The notes: generated by a model from the letters alone, not told the origin. Shown: positions 43,335-55,270, numbered from the stretch's first letter. The stretch is DNA of 64,000 bases from an uncultured Collinsella sp. (GCA_902494535.1 CABUTO010000003.1:35697-99696); one strand, 5' to 3'. Program-made: numbers and translations.

Positions 43335-45160
43335 TCCAGGTTCCTCCCTCCGCGGAACGCGCCAAAGCCAAAGTGGTCGCAACGCAGGCAGCGACTCGCC
43401 TCTTGGCGTGCCTCTTCCTCGGTAAGGCCCTGTTCGACCAGATTCCAATCGTGAATGCGCTCGCCGGCCTCGCGCTCGCCCAGCTCGCAGCGGCCGCACT
43501 CGTGCTTGCCCTTAAACTGAACGGTCGGCAGCTCCACGTCGAGCTTAATCTTGTGGTCGAAGCCCAGGTAGCGGTCGATATTTGCCGAAGCCACGCGGCC
43601 GGCGTTGATGGCACGGATGACAGTGGCGGGGCCGGTCTGGCAGTCGCCGCCGCTAAAGAGGCCATTAAAGTTGGGCACGGCGCCGTCCGAATCGGTGACG
43701 ATGCGGCCCCACTTGCAGGCGATGCCCATGTCCTCAAACGGCTTGGAGTCAATGTCCTGACCAATGGCCACGAACACGCGCTCACAGGGAATGACCTGCT
43801 CGGGCGTGACGGCGGCACGCGGGGCCGGGCGCCCGCGGCGGGGCTCGCCGATAATCTGCGGCTGCACGCGCAGGCCGCTCACGCGACCGTCCTCGCCCGT
43901 CTCGATGGCGAGCGGGGCCGTAAGCTCCAGAACCTCGCAGCCCTCGGCCTGGGCACCGGCGATCTCGGCGTCCTGGGCTGTCATATCGCAGATGCGGCGG
44001 CGGTAGACGATGCTCACCTTTTCGGCTCCGCAGCGCACGGCAGAGCGCGCCACATCCATGGCCACGTTGCCGCCGCCTATGACGCACACGCGCTGTCCGC
44101 TCAGGTCGGGCAGCTCGTCGTCACCGATGGCGCGCAGCATCTTGACGGCCGACTCCACGCCGGGCGCCTCTTCGCCCGGAAGACCGAGCTTCTTGTCGCT
44201 GTGGGCACCGATGGCCAGGTAGACGGCATCGAACTCGTCGCGCAGGCGAGCGAGCTCCTCGCCGTTCACGGAGTGGTCGAGCTCCACGTCGATACCGGCG
44301 CTCAAGATCCAGTCGATCTCGGCCTGTAGGCGCTCGCGCGGCAGACGATAGCTGGGGATGCCGTAGCGCAGCATGCCGCCCAGGTGATGACGCTGCTCAA
44401 AGATGGTCACCTTGTGGCCCATCACGGCCAGGTAGTAGGCACAGGAAAGGCCGGCCGGGCCGCCGCCGATCACGGCGACGCGCTTGCCGGTGTCGTCCAC
44501 TACATGGGGCTTGTGGTCGTTGAGGTCACTGTGCTCAACGGCAAAACGCTTAAGGGCGAGGATGTTCATGGGGTCGTCGACCATGCCGCGGCGGCAGTGC
44601 ATCTCGCAGGGATGCTCGCACACCAGGCCGCAGACGAGTGGTAGCGGATTGTTCTTGCGGATGACCTTGACGGCGTCGGCATAGCGGCCGGCCTCGACGA
44701 GCGAGATGTACCCGGGAATGTCGACGTGCGCCGGGCAGCCCGAGACGCACGGGACGCGGGCCTCGCGGTCAAAGCCGCAGGAGTGCTCGCGGATGTGGTG
44801 CTCAAAATCGTCGCGGAAGCCGCGAATGGCCGTGAGTGCCATGGCGCCAGCTTCGTAGCCGATAGCGCAGTCGCTCGAAAGGTAGATGGTGCGGGCCGTG
44901 CGCTCAATTAGGTTGAGCGTGGACTCATCGGCGCGTCCTTCGAGCACATCGGCGAGCAGGTCGCTCAGCGCGCTCAGGCCCACGCGGCAGGGTGTGCACT
45001 TGCCGCAGCTCTGGGTGGAGCACAGGCTGACGAGCGCTGCCGTAAACTCAACGGGACACGGGGCAAGCGAACTCACCGCCAGACGACGTCCGAGCGCATC
45101 GTGCAGGTCGTCCATGACGGCCTGAGCGTGGCTGCGTTCCATTACATGCAGTCGAGCCAT
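43328..45160 (-). CDS. NuoF-tail / GltD-like NAD(P)H oxidoreductase, hydrogenase partner
   Basis: A 610-residue flavoprotein that likely passes electrons between NAD(P)H and the hydrogenase. The first about 110 residues resemble the C-terminal cluster domain of NuoF (STQSCGKCTPCRVGLS) without its FMN domain. Then comes a GltD-type dihydropyrimidine/glutamate-synthase-like module: Cys motifs (PCVSGCPAHVDIPGY, CGLVCEHPCEMHCRRG), an FAD site (VAVIGGGPAGLSCAYYL) and an NADPH-like site (VCVIGGGNVAMDVARSA). The C-terminus has CGRCELG and ASRCLRCDHFG. Start ATG at 45160 after GAGAGGGG. Stop overlaps the hydrogenase start (ATGGTAG). Confidence 0.88.
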   Translation of the reverse strand: MARLHVMERSHAQAVMDDLHDALGRRLAVSSLAPCPVEFTAALVSLCSTQSCGKCTPCRVGLSALSDLLADVLEGRADESTLNLIERTARTIYLSSDCAIGYEAGAMALTAIRGFRDDFEHHIREHSCGFDREARVPCVSGCPAHVDIPGYISLVEAGRYADAVKVIRKNNPLPLVCGLVCEHPCEMHCRRGMVDDPMNILALKRFAVEHSDLNDHKPHVVDDTGKRVAVIGGGPAGLSCAYYLAVMGHKVTIFEQRHHLGGMLRYGIPSYRLPRERLQAEIDWILSAGIDVELDHSVNGEELARLRDEFDAVYLAIGAHSDKKLGLPGEEAPGVESAVKMLRAIGDDELPDLSGQRVCVIGGGNVAMDVARSAVRCGAEKVSIVYRRRICDMTAQDAEIAGAQAEGCEVLELTAPLAIETGEDGRVSGLRVQPQIIGEPRRGRPAPRAAVTPEQVIPCERVFVAIGQDIDSKPFEDMGIACKWGRIVTDSDGAVPNFNGLFSGGDCQTGPATVIRAINAGRVASANIDRYLGFDHKIKLDVELPTVQFKGKHECGRCELGEREAGERIHDWNLVEQGLTEEEARQEASRCLRCDHFGFGAFRGGRNLEW

Positions 45161-45516
45161 AAGATCCCCTCTCACATGGCAGCCCGGAGGCGAGGCCGGG
45201 CGAAGTTGCTACACGCACAACACTGACCTAAAAAGTTGTTTGGCAACAATACGGTTCGGCAGGCGGTATAAAATGCGACCCTCAGCGGTGAAAAAGAACA
45301 TTACCGCAGATAAATGCCATATTTGATAAACGTGTTACCCACAATGCGGCACTTAGGGACGTTCCTTTTCTGCCGGCACCCAGGAACACTCCTTGCTCTC
45401 GTGCATTCCCGAGGCAATCAAATTTGGACTAGCGGTGGTTACGATAAGCAAAAGGGCCCCGAGCATAGTCTGCTCGGGGCCCTTAGTTCGCCTCGCTCTA
45501 GCGTACGACGCGTATG
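45161..45516. other. 356-bp intergenic region before the hydrogenase operon
   Basis: Holds the operon promoter (minus). A 14-bp palindrome TTGTTTGGCAACAA lies at 45236-45249, about 80 bp upstream of the first gene. A degraded GGGACGTTCCTTTT repeat occurs at 45356-45369. The terminator of the convergently placed region is at 45452-45484. Nothing else is recognisable. Confidence 0.5.
45452..45484 (-). terminator. Terminator after the DEAD-box helicase gene
   Basis: A perfect 14-bp stem AAGGGCCCCGAGCA / TGCTCGGGGCCCTT. Read on the minus strand it is followed by TTTTGC, 33 bp after the helicase stop codon. Confidence 0.85.
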
Positions 45517-47760
<2,244 letters not shown>

Positions 47761-48267
47761 ATGTTGTTGTTCCTTATCTGCACGCGCAATGGGCGCGGCA
47801 TGCGGCCGCGCAGGCGTGCTTGGTAGTGCGCTAATACATACAAAAACGAGTGCGCACAGAGAGGACGTTGCTCAGCACGCTGGCGATCGCTTTGGCAGCC
47901 CTATCACGCGCCGTCCAGACGCAGCAGCTCTAAGCGATGGAGCAGATTCGCCGCCGGTTAGTATACCCGTGCTTCGCATTCCCCCACGTAAACCACAGAT
48001 GACGAGGCGGACGAGGTGGGCCCGGCCGATTATCTCAATCTGTAACAGATGCAGGGCAAAACCGGGTCCAAATGTTACAGAACAAGACAGAGGGGGATTT
48101 CCGTTCAGTCCAAACCAAATCTCTCGGTCTTCCTGCAATTTCGAACATGTGGCCTATAATGTTGCTTTGGTTACGCTATATATTGCGCAGCCATTTAATA
48201 CGTCGCCCACCGGGGGCCATTAATTCCTATCGCCATATTGGCTAGGAAGCAATCAAAGGAGGTATCC
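47761..48267. other. 507-bp divergent intergenic region
   Basis: Contains the promoter side of the DEAD-box helicase (minus) and of the FHA gene (plus). A family A palindrome lies at 48031-48089. TATAAT at 48155-48160 is a possible -10 for the FHA gene, without a clear -35. No gene is supported. Confidence 0.5.
48031..48089. repeat. Family A palindromic repeat, copy 1
   Basis: Arms TATCTCAATCTGTAACA and TGTTACAGAACAAGACA about 25 bp apart; the spacer contains AAAACCGGGTCC. Imperfect but complete copy of the family. Confidence 0.85.
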
Positions 48268-49230
48268 GTGGCAGCAGAGACGCCTTGCTCGGTCCTCTAT
48301 AACGATATTCGCTCGTTCGGCGGTCTTAAACATCTCGAGATCGCCCGAATGCTCATCAATGGAAACTCTTATCTCGGCAGTACCCTGCTCGAGAAATGCT
48401 CTTCCAACCGCTCGTATCTCACCCGTTACATCGTCCATCGCAAGCCTGACCAATGCGCGCCCGCCATCTACAGCGACTTTACCGTCACCACGCTCAACCT
48501 TTCCGCGGCAATCTGCAGCAAGCTCGGCGGCGGCGAGTCCGCCTATCAGGCAATCGCCGAGCACTATCGCGGTCCGGCCGCCAACGAAATGATGTCGGCT
48601 CTCGCCAGCTACAAGCTGGACAGCCGCCTATATGCAAATGCCCTCAATCGCATCGACAACTTTGACGGCAATGCCGTGCGCGAAAAAAGCACGCTCTTCT
48701 TGATGCTCTTTGTGGCAACGGGGGCGCTCGCCGATCCCATTCAGGGCGTGGCCACCGTCGAGCGCTTTTGCGACAGCAAGACAGGCGGGCACTTTGGCAC
48801 CACCGAAACTACCGTAGGACGTGGCTTTATGAGCAGCCTGGGGCAGCCACGCACCGTCGCCCCTAACCTCGGTCTGCTCAGAACCCATGCCGACAACTGC
48901 GCCGACATGCAAATCCATCCCCTCACACGCGATCCGCGCGGCACCGTGATTGGTTCTTTGCCCAAAACCTCGCCCAGCATCACCGATGTAGGCGCCGACG
49001 CCTCGCGCGAGCATCTTCGCATTTGGCTCGAGGGTGAGCACTGGTACGCCCAGGGCCTTGGATCGACCAACGGCACAGTGCTCGAATCGGGCGCGGGCGA
49101 CGGCGATATTGTGATTGAGCCGCCGCGCGACCAACGCAAGCCCGGCAAAGTCTATCCCCCCGTAGAAATCGCCAACAGCGACAGGCTCCATCTGGGTCTC
49201 TACACGACATTCCTTGTCATTGTTGACTAG
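48268..49230 (+). CDS. FHA-domain protein
   Basis: A 320-residue protein whose C-terminal part is a forkhead-associated domain: TDVGADASREHLRIWLEGEHWYAQ and GLGSTNGTVLESG are the phosphothreonine-binding loops (about residues 245-275). The N-terminal 230 residues form a helical region I do not recognise. GTG start at 48268 with AAAGGAGG before it; the longer frame from 48238 has no ribosome site. A Ser/Thr kinase gene follows 171 bp downstream, so it is probably a substrate or reader of that kinase. Confidence 0.8.
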   Translation: MAAETPCSVLYNDIRSFGGLKHLEIARMLINGNSYLGSTLLEKCSSNRSYLTRYIVHRKPDQCAPAIYSDFTVTTLNLSAAICSKLGGGESAYQAIAEHYRGPAANEMMSALASYKLDSRLYANALNRIDNFDGNAVREKSTLFLMLFVATGALADPIQGVATVERFCDSKTGGHFGTTETTVGRGFMSSLGQPRTVAPNLGLLRTHADNCADMQIHPLTRDPRGTVIGSLPKTSPSITDVGADASREHLRIWLEGEHWYAQGLGSTNGTVLESGAGDGDIVIEPPRDQRKPGKVYPPVEIANSDRLHLGLYTTFLVIVD

Positions 49231-49401
49231 CACGGACGGCGATCGGAAGACGGTCGCCGTCCGTCTTCCGTCTTCTACCTTCTGCGTCGTAAACGACAAT
49301 GCTCAGCGGTATACGTGGGCAGTGCGGCTATCATGGTACTTTACCGATATCCGCACTGCTCGCGTATACGTGCGGCAACCCATGCCAGACAAAGGAACGC
49401 C

Positions 49402-51486
49402 ATGGATACTACCGATAGCGCCTATGGCGACAAACTCATCCGTCTCGATACGTTCGACACCGCCGTGGCGGTCGATCCCAGCGCCGAGGACGACGCCAAA
49501 CGCCGGTTTATGACACTTATTCTCCAGACGGCCCACCGCAACAACGGCAACATCGGGCACGTGCTTCGCGCGACCAACACAAGCGGCGAGGTCTTTGCCG
49601 TCAAGCTACTCAAGGACAACGCCATCCTTTCCGGCCAAGCCCCCGACCGCTCCGCCGAGCAATCGGCAGCGCACCTGGCCAACACCGCTGCGCTGTTCGA
49701 GGAGTACCGTCATCTGTGTACCGTCTCGCACCTGCGCGGATTTCTGCGCGTCTATGGCTACGGATCGTGCGAGGATGACCCGCTCATCCTCATGGAGTGG
49801 GTCGAGGGCACCTCACTCAAGCAGGCGCTGCCCCTGCTTCCTCACGACGCCTCGGGCGGGCTGACCACCCAGATGGTCGCCGCCGTCGGAAACGCCGTGC
49901 TTCGTGCGCTCTTGATGACCCAAGGCCTCGTGAATCCGGTCGTCCATCGCGACCTGTCGCCTGCCAATATTATGTTCCGCACCACCAGCCGAACGCTCGA
50001 GCAGCAGATTGCCGATTGCTCCTTTGACCCCTGCCTCATCGACATGGGCTCCGCGACCATGGCTCTCGGCGACGACACGATCACCCGGCGCGCCGACATC
50101 TGGCGCTTTGCCACGCCCGCATACGCCGCGCCCGAGATGCTCACGCAGGATATCGAAGGCATCGCGGCCCTTCGCCGTTCGCCGGCAATCGACGTCTATG
50201 CGCTTTCGAGCATTCTGTACCAGCTCTACAGCGGTCGCAAACCGTTTGACTTTGAGTCGACGGACGCCGCTGCAACCGGCTCGTTCTATCTCGTAAAGAC
50301 CAAGACCAAGCCGGCACCGCTCGAGCCGCGCTGCGAGGGCGATGAAGCGCTCGTCAAAATCATCATGAAGGGTCTCTCAGTCCAGCAGTGCGATCGTCCC
50401 ACCGAGCAGCAGATGCTCGAGGTACTCTCGGCATACCTCACCGATGCCGAATCCGAGGGCCGCGAAGGCGCGGGCAGTGACGCCGCAATCGACATCGACT
50501 CCGGTACACACCTTAAGGTCGACGTCGCCGGCGAGCGCGCGCGAGAGATCCTGGAGCAGGCCCGGCACGATGCCATGACCCGCCGCCGCTTTATTATCGG
50601 TGGCGTTGTCGCAGCCGTTGCGGGGCTCGGCGTTATCGGGGCGGCAACCCATGGCTTTGGCATCCCCGACTACCTGGACGGCATCCGCAGTTCACTTGAC
50701 GACTACACTTGGGATCAGCTGCAGGAGATTTCGCTCAAGATTAAGGCCACCGAGACCCGTAGCGAGGCACGCGAGATTGCCAGGCGCTATCATCTGCTCG
50801 ATGCCGATGGGCATATCCCCTATCCGTGTACCAAGCGTGTCACGCTCACCAACGGGCTGCAGGTTGGCGCGCAGCTTGTGGGCATCCGCCACGATGAGCT
50901 TCTGGACGGGACGGGCAAGGCCGGACTGACGTTTATGTTCGATGCGGGTATTGCCGAGCGCAACGCTGCGGCTGAACCGCCGAGCGCCGGCTGGGCAGAT
51001 TGCGAGCTGCGGGAATGGCTCAACGGCGACGGCCTTAAGCTGCTGCCCAACGAGTTGCGCGCACTCATTAAAGGGGTCAAGAAGGTCTCGAACAATGTGG
51101 GCGCCGCCAACAGCGCATCGTGCCTGAGCGAGTTGCCCGCAACCCTTTGGCTGCCCGCCATGGTCGAGCTGTGCGGTACGCAACCGCCCGATTCGTTTAC
51201 CGAGGACTATCACTACCTGGCAGACATCTACAACGGCGAGGGCAAGGAGTATCAGCTCTTCCGCGAGCTCAAGGTGAGCCCGTATTCCACGAACGAGACG
51301 ATGGTCCGCCAGTGGAAGGGCAAGGACACCTGCTGGTGGGAGCGCACGGTGAGCCCCGACACATCGGAGAGCGAAGGCACGCTCTATATGAACCGCGTGG
51401 GGCACGACGGCGACGTCTTTACGTACGCAACGCCTGCGGAAAAGCCAAACAAGCTAACCTGTGTGATCCCCGGGTTCTGTATCTAG
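49402..51486 (+). CDS. Membrane Ser/Thr protein kinase with extracellular DUF6273-like domain
   Basis: A 694-residue signalling kinase. From the ATG at 49402 (AAAGGAAC upstream), a Hanks-type kinase domain occupies about residues 40-330: VFAVKLLKDN (ATP-binding Lys), HRDLSPANIMF (catalytic loop near 182), CLIDMGSAT (DFG replaced by DMG), and YAAPEMLTQD. After a linker comes one membrane helix (FIIGGVVAAVAGLGVIGAA, about 397-415), and then about 275 residues outside, with the DUF6273-like pattern WADCELREWLNGDGLKLLPNELRALI and TLWLPAMVELCG. DUF6273 recognition is from memory. It pairs with the FHA protein upstream and a surface protein downstream. Confidence 0.85.
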   Translation: MDTTDSAYGDKLIRLDTFDTAVAVDPSAEDDAKRRFMTLILQTAHRNNGNIGHVLRATNTSGEVFAVKLLKDNAILSGQAPDRSAEQSAAHLANTAALFEEYRHLCTVSHLRGFLRVYGYGSCEDDPLILMEWVEGTSLKQALPLLPHDASGGLTTQMVAAVGNAVLRALLMTQGLVNPVVHRDLSPANIMFRTTSRTLEQQIADCSFDPCLIDMGSATMALGDDTITRRADIWRFATPAYAAPEMLTQDIEGIAALRRSPAIDVYALSSILYQLYSGRKPFDFESTDAAATGSFYLVKTKTKPAPLEPRCEGDEALVKIIMKGLSVQQCDRPTEQQMLEVLSAYLTDAESEGREGAGSDAAIDIDSGTHLKVDVAGERAREILEQARHDAMTRRRFIIGGVVAAVAGLGVIGAATHGFGIPDYLDGIRSSLDDYTWDQLQEISLKIKATETRSEAREIARRYHLLDADGHIPYPCTKRVTLTNGLQVGAQLVGIRHDELLDGTGKAGLTFMFDAGIAERNAAAEPPSAGWADCELREWLNGDGLKLLPNELRALIKGVKKVSNNVGAANSASCLSELPATLWLPAMVELCGTQPPDSFTEDYHYLADIYNGEGKEYQLFRELKVSPYSTNETMVRQWKGKDTCWWERTVSPDTSESEGTLYMNRVGHDGDVFTYATPAEKPNKLTCVIPGFCI

Positions 51487-51527
51487 GCGGCGGGCGTCTT
51501 GCCGCAACGGGACCCCTCCCCGGCAAT

Positions 51528-51586
51528 TGTCTCGATCTGTAACAGTTAGAACCCAAAAACCGGTCTAGATGTTACAGAACGAGACA
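51528..51586. repeat. Family A palindromic repeat, copy 2
   Basis: TGTCTCGATCTGTAACA ... TGTTACAGAACGAGACA; spacer CCCAAAAACCGGTCTAGA. Between the kinase and the surface protein genes. Confidence 0.88.
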
Positions 51587-51726
51587 TTAGCTTGCCGAGA
51601 ACTTCGCCTCGTAAATGTGATTCAAGTGTGTCGATATTTCCTTGCCAATGTTGCGCAACAGGAACCCTTTCGGCGGTCGTAACGTACGAATTGTCATAGG
51701 TACCCCTTCAACGATTGGGAGAAGAA

Positions 51727-54700
51727 ATGGCAAAGTACGCACCTAAACACTTGGAAGTCTCAGGCGGCGCCGAGCCTCGCCCCATATTCTCGGGCCACAA
51801 GGCAACACGACTCGCCGTCACCGCGGCAACCACCATCGCTATGACTGGCTCGACGCTGCTCGCGCCGTTCTCGGCATTTGCCAACGATGCGAGTGATACC
51901 ACGGCACAGGACGCGATCATGTCGCCGCTTGCTGTCCACGCCGGCGAGGCGGCAGGCTCCGCAGTAAAGGCAAACGCCCAGAAGATTGCCGACCTGCAGG
52001 CTGCGATCGACGCCGCAAAGGCTGCCGAGGCAGACGCCAAATCCGACTACGACACGGTGGCTGCCCCCTATACCGAAAAGCAGGCGGCCCGCGACAACGC
52101 ACAAAGCACCTATGACGCCTCCGTCTCCGATAATTCGCAGGCAGAGGCCGCCGCGCGCGCCGAATATGCTCGCCAGCTCGATGAAAGCGTCAAGGCGGCC
52201 GACAGCGCCAGTGCCACGCTGAAGGATGCCCAAGGAAAGCTCGATGCAGCCAAGACCGACGCCGAGGACAAGTCGAAGGTCCTTGATGCCGCAAAGCAGG
52301 CGGCAGCTGATGCGCAGGCCAAGCTCGAGGCAGCCCAGAAGGCAGCCGCCAACGCAACGCCGGAGGAGATCAAGGTCGCCGAGCAGGCTGCCGCAGATGC
52401 GCAGGCCGCTCTGGACCAAGCAAAGGCTGCGAAGGCCGCTGCCGATTCCGCGCTCGCCGATGCCCAGCAGGCTCAGAGCGCCGCGCAGAGCGCTTACGAC
52501 GAGGCGGCAGGCACGCTGGCTTCCGCTCAGCAGGAAAAGACCGCCGCGGATGGTAAGGTAGTTGCGGCACAGACAGCGTACGACAACGCACAAGCCGATT
52601 TGGCGGCCGCAAAGGCAGGCGCCGAGGGCCCGGGGTATGACGCCGCCCAGGCAAAGGTCGATGCTGCCCAAAGCGCACTCGACCAGGCGAAGCAGCAGCA
52701 GGCGGCTGCCGAAGCAGGCCTTTCTCAGGCAAATAGCGACGTTGCATCCAAGCAGGACGCCCTCACCGGTGCCGAAAGCGAGCTCGAAACCAAGAAGCAG
52801 ACAGTCGCAGCAGCCGAAAATGATGTAACGGCAGCCCAGACGAAAGCCGATGCGGCGCAATCGGAGTTGACCTCGGCAAAGCAGGCACATGCTACCGAAC
52901 TGGAGAAAGCAAAGGCCGCTCAGAAACAAGTCGATCAGGCAAAAGCCGAGAAGGAGCAGGCAGACAAGGCGCTCAAAACTGCCAAGGCAAACCAGGCGGC
53001 CGCCGATCAAGCCGTTATCGATGCACAGAAAGCATACGATACGTGCAAGGCGGCAACCGATAAGGCAACGACGGCGGAGGCGCAGAGCGTCATCGGCTTC
53101 TACCAGTTCATCGGTGCCAACGACGCTGCAAACATCATCTATAGGCAGAGCGATAAAAACCCGACGACCATTGGCGATAAAAAAGACGGCACGTCACTCG
53201 ACAACGCCAAGCTTTCGTTTGGCAAGCTGCGCGAAATTAATGAATATCGCAAAAGCGTCGGCCTTAGCGAGCTTAAGGTAACGGCAGAGCAAATGGCAAT
53301 CGCTCAGTCTGATTCCAATTACTCCGACGCAACGAAGGGGCACTCAGACTATGCCGGATTTGAAAATGCCGCTTGGAACTTCAGCACGAAAGAAAACATC
53401 GCGCACCAATGGGTTGATGGCGAAAAGAAAATATTTGACGATGCTGCAGCGAAAGCCGGCCTTGGCAACGTTGCCCCCAAAGATGCTTGGAAGACTTTCT
53501 GGAGTCACGGTACCGAATTCGGAGCCCAAGGCGTGGGTTTTGGCACCGTCGGCCATTATTTGAATATCGTACAACCTAACGCCAAAACCATGGGATACGG
53601 CATCAACTCGCGCGGAACCCTTTGGCCGTATGTGTTCGTCTTGGAGATCGACAACAATTACGGTTCGTACGAGAAAGAATACTCGATCGATGAACTCGAG
53701 AATCTCTTTGATCAGTATCAGCTGAGCCTCTCCAAAGCCAGCGAAAAGCTCGCCGCCGCAAAGACGGACCTTGAACAAAAGCGCAGCACAGCGGCATCGA
53801 AAGCCAATGCCGTAAAGGTAGCTGAGACCCTCGTCGCTCAAAAGCAGGAAGGCGTTGATACCGCGAACAGCAACCTTGCCGCCAAGAACGACAGCGTAGC
53901 AAGTGCCGCCGCCGCTGTTGCCCTAGCAGAGCAGAATCTCGCCAAGGCAAACGGAAAAGTTACCGAAGCCGAAGACCAGGTCAAAGCCGCCCAAAGTAAC
54001 GTGGCGACCGCAGAGCAGGTCGTCAACCAGAAGCGCGCCGAGCTTAAGGCATCGCAAGAGCAAGCCGCTCAGAGTCAGAAGAAGGTTGATGACGCCAAGG
54101 CAGAGACTCTCGTAAAGCAGCAGGCTCTGCAAGATGCAAAGAAGGAACTTGCCAAGTATTCTGCCGATGTTGCTGCGGCTCAGGAAAAGGCTGACAAGGC
54201 CCATCAAACGCTTGATGAAGCCACGGCAGCCCAGACGTCTGCCCAGAGTGCTCTCGAAAAGGCGGAGCGCGACGCGGCTGCCAAGAAGCAGGCCCTCGAC
54301 ACCGCGAAGGACAACGCCGAGGCCAAGGCGGCGACCGCGGAGCACGCTGCGAGCGATCTGACCACGGCGAAAAACGACTTTGCTTCAAAGAAGGCCCATG
54401 CCGACGCCCTGAGCAACGCGGCCAACAATCTTACCGCGGCCAAGGCGGCCAAGAAGGACGCCGACGCAGCAGTGACTGAGGCCGGAGTCGCCCTTGGTGC
54501 GGCAAATGATGCCATCGCGAACGCCGAACAGGCGATCGAGAATTCTCAGGCCGCATCGGATGCCGCTGTCGCTACCCTCGGAAAGCTAAAGTCCATCAAC
54601 GTCGAAAACGGCATTGCTACTGGCTCTGATGCAAACGCGAATGATACGCTCAATGCCCTCTTTGCCAAGTGCGTCGCCGCCAAGCAGGCAGAACATAACG

Positions 54701-55062
54701 CAAAGGCCGCACTTGATGCCGCTCAGGCAGACCTTGATGCTGCGACGCCCGCCTACACCGCAGCGCTCAATGCCTACAACGAGGCGAAGGCAAAACGCGT
54801 AGCCGCCGAGCAAGCCCTGAAGGACGAGATTGCCCGCCAGGAGCAAGAGGCAGCGAAGGCCGAGCAGGCCAAGATCACGCAGGCTGCCGCTAAGCCGGCT
54901 GCTGGAAAGCCGTCTACCGGCAACGCCAAGACGGCCGCCAACTCGGCACTTCCCACCACAGGCGACAATGCTGCGCTCACCGGTGAGACGTTTGTCATCG
55001 GAGGTGTCGTGCTCGTAGCCGCCGGCGTCTTCCTGACCGACAAGAAGCGTCGTCAGGAGTAA
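51727..55062 (+). CDS. LPxTG-anchored coiled-coil surface protein with CAP domain
   Basis: An 1111-residue secreted wall protein. ATG at 51727 with GGGAGAAG before it. Residues about 25-55 form a signal peptide (RLAVTAATTIAMTGSTLLAPFSAFA). Two long Ala/Lys/Gln/Asp-rich coiled coils (about 80-440 and 670-1050) flank a CAP/SCP-PR1-like domain (about 453-664; INEYRKSVGLSELKV, ENIAHQWVDGEK, GFGTVGHYLNIVQP). The end has the sortase motif LPTTG (residues 1075-1079), a hydrophobic helix VIGGVVLVAAGVFL and a KKRRQE tail. It likely acts in adhesion or cell-surface interaction. The coiled coils are alanine-rich and open in other frames, so opposite-strand frames there are artefacts. A sortase gene is not in the window. 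Confidence 0.9.
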   Translation: MAKYAPKHLEVSGGAEPRPIFSGHKATRLAVTAATTIAMTGSTLLAPFSAFANDASDTTAQDAIMSPLAVHAGEAAGSAVKANAQKIADLQAAIDAAKAAEADAKSDYDTVAAPYTEKQAARDNAQSTYDASVSDNSQAEAAARAEYARQLDESVKAADSASATLKDAQGKLDAAKTDAEDKSKVLDAAKQAAADAQAKLEAAQKAAANATPEEIKVAEQAAADAQAALDQAKAAKAAADSALADAQQAQSAAQSAYDEAAGTLASAQQEKTAADGKVVAAQTAYDNAQADLAAAKAGAEGPGYDAAQAKVDAAQSALDQAKQQQAAAEAGLSQANSDVASKQDALTGAESELETKKQTVAAAENDVTAAQTKADAAQSELTSAKQAHATELEKAKAAQKQVDQAKAEKEQADKALKTAKANQAAADQAVIDAQKAYDTCKAATDKATTAEAQSVIGFYQFIGANDAANIIYRQSDKNPTTIGDKKDGTSLDNAKLSFGKLREINEYRKSVGLSELKVTAEQMAIAQSDSNYSDATKGHSDYAGFENAAWNFSTKENIAHQWVDGEKKIFDDAAAKAGLGNVAPKDAWKTFWSHGTEFGAQGVGFGTVGHYLNIVQPNAKTMGYGINSRGTLWPYVFVLEIDNNYGSYEKEYSIDELENLFDQYQLSLSKASEKLAAAKTDLEQKRSTAASKANAVKVAETLVAQKQEGVDTANSNLAAKNDSVASAAAAVALAEQNLAKANGKVTEAEDQVKAAQSNVATAEQVVNQKRAELKASQEQAAQSQKKVDDAKAETLVKQQALQDAKKELAKYSADVAAAQEKADKAHQTLDEATAAQTSAQSALEKAERDAAAKKQALDTAKDNAEAKAATAEHAASDLTTAKNDFASKKAHADALSNAANNLTAAKAAKKDADAAVTEAGVALGAANDAIANAEQAIENSQAASDAAVATLGKLKSINVENGIATGSDANANDTLNALFAKCVAAKQAEHNAKAALDAAQADLDAATPAYTAALNAYNEAKAKRVAAEQALKDEIARQEQEAAKAEQAKITQAAAKPAAGKPSTGNAKTAANSALPTTGDNAALTGETFVIGGVVLVAAGVFLTDKKRRQE

Positions 55063-55121
55063 GGATTTCAGGAGGACGGCTTCTCCTCCCTCCCACCGCT
55101 TCGCAAACCCTGCCCAGCATG

Positions 55122-55158
55122 CGCCGGGGCGCCCATCACGCGGGCGCCCCGGCGTTTT
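55122..55158 (+). terminator. Terminator after the LPxTG protein gene
   Basis: A 13-bp stem CGCCGGGGCGCCC / GGGCGCCCCGGCG (55122-55134, 55142-55154) followed by TTTT. Confidence 0.82.
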
Positions 55159-55190
55159 ACGTTGTATGCCCGGGGCATCTGCTCCGAGAT

Positions 55191-55249
55191 TGTCTCGATC
55201 TGTAACAAATACTCGGTAAAACGGGGTCTAGTTGTTACAGATCGAGACG
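55191..55249. repeat. Family A palindromic repeat, copy 3
   Basis: TGTCTCGATCTGTAACA ... TTGTTACAGATCGAGACG; spacer contains TAAAACGGGGTCTA. First of a head-to-tail pair. Confidence 0.88.
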
Positions 55250-55270
55250 TTAGTTTTCGGCTGAAATGTT

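Noticed and set aside
45236..45249. Possible Rex-binding site TTGTTTGGCAACAA
   Set aside because: The half-sites are only 4 bp apart, whereas the Rex box (TTGTTAANNNNTTAACAA) has them 8 bp apart; kept only as an unassigned palindrome.
51760..53010. 416-residue minus-strand frame
   Set aside because: Antisense to the coiled-coil surface protein; only a by-product of its repeated codons.
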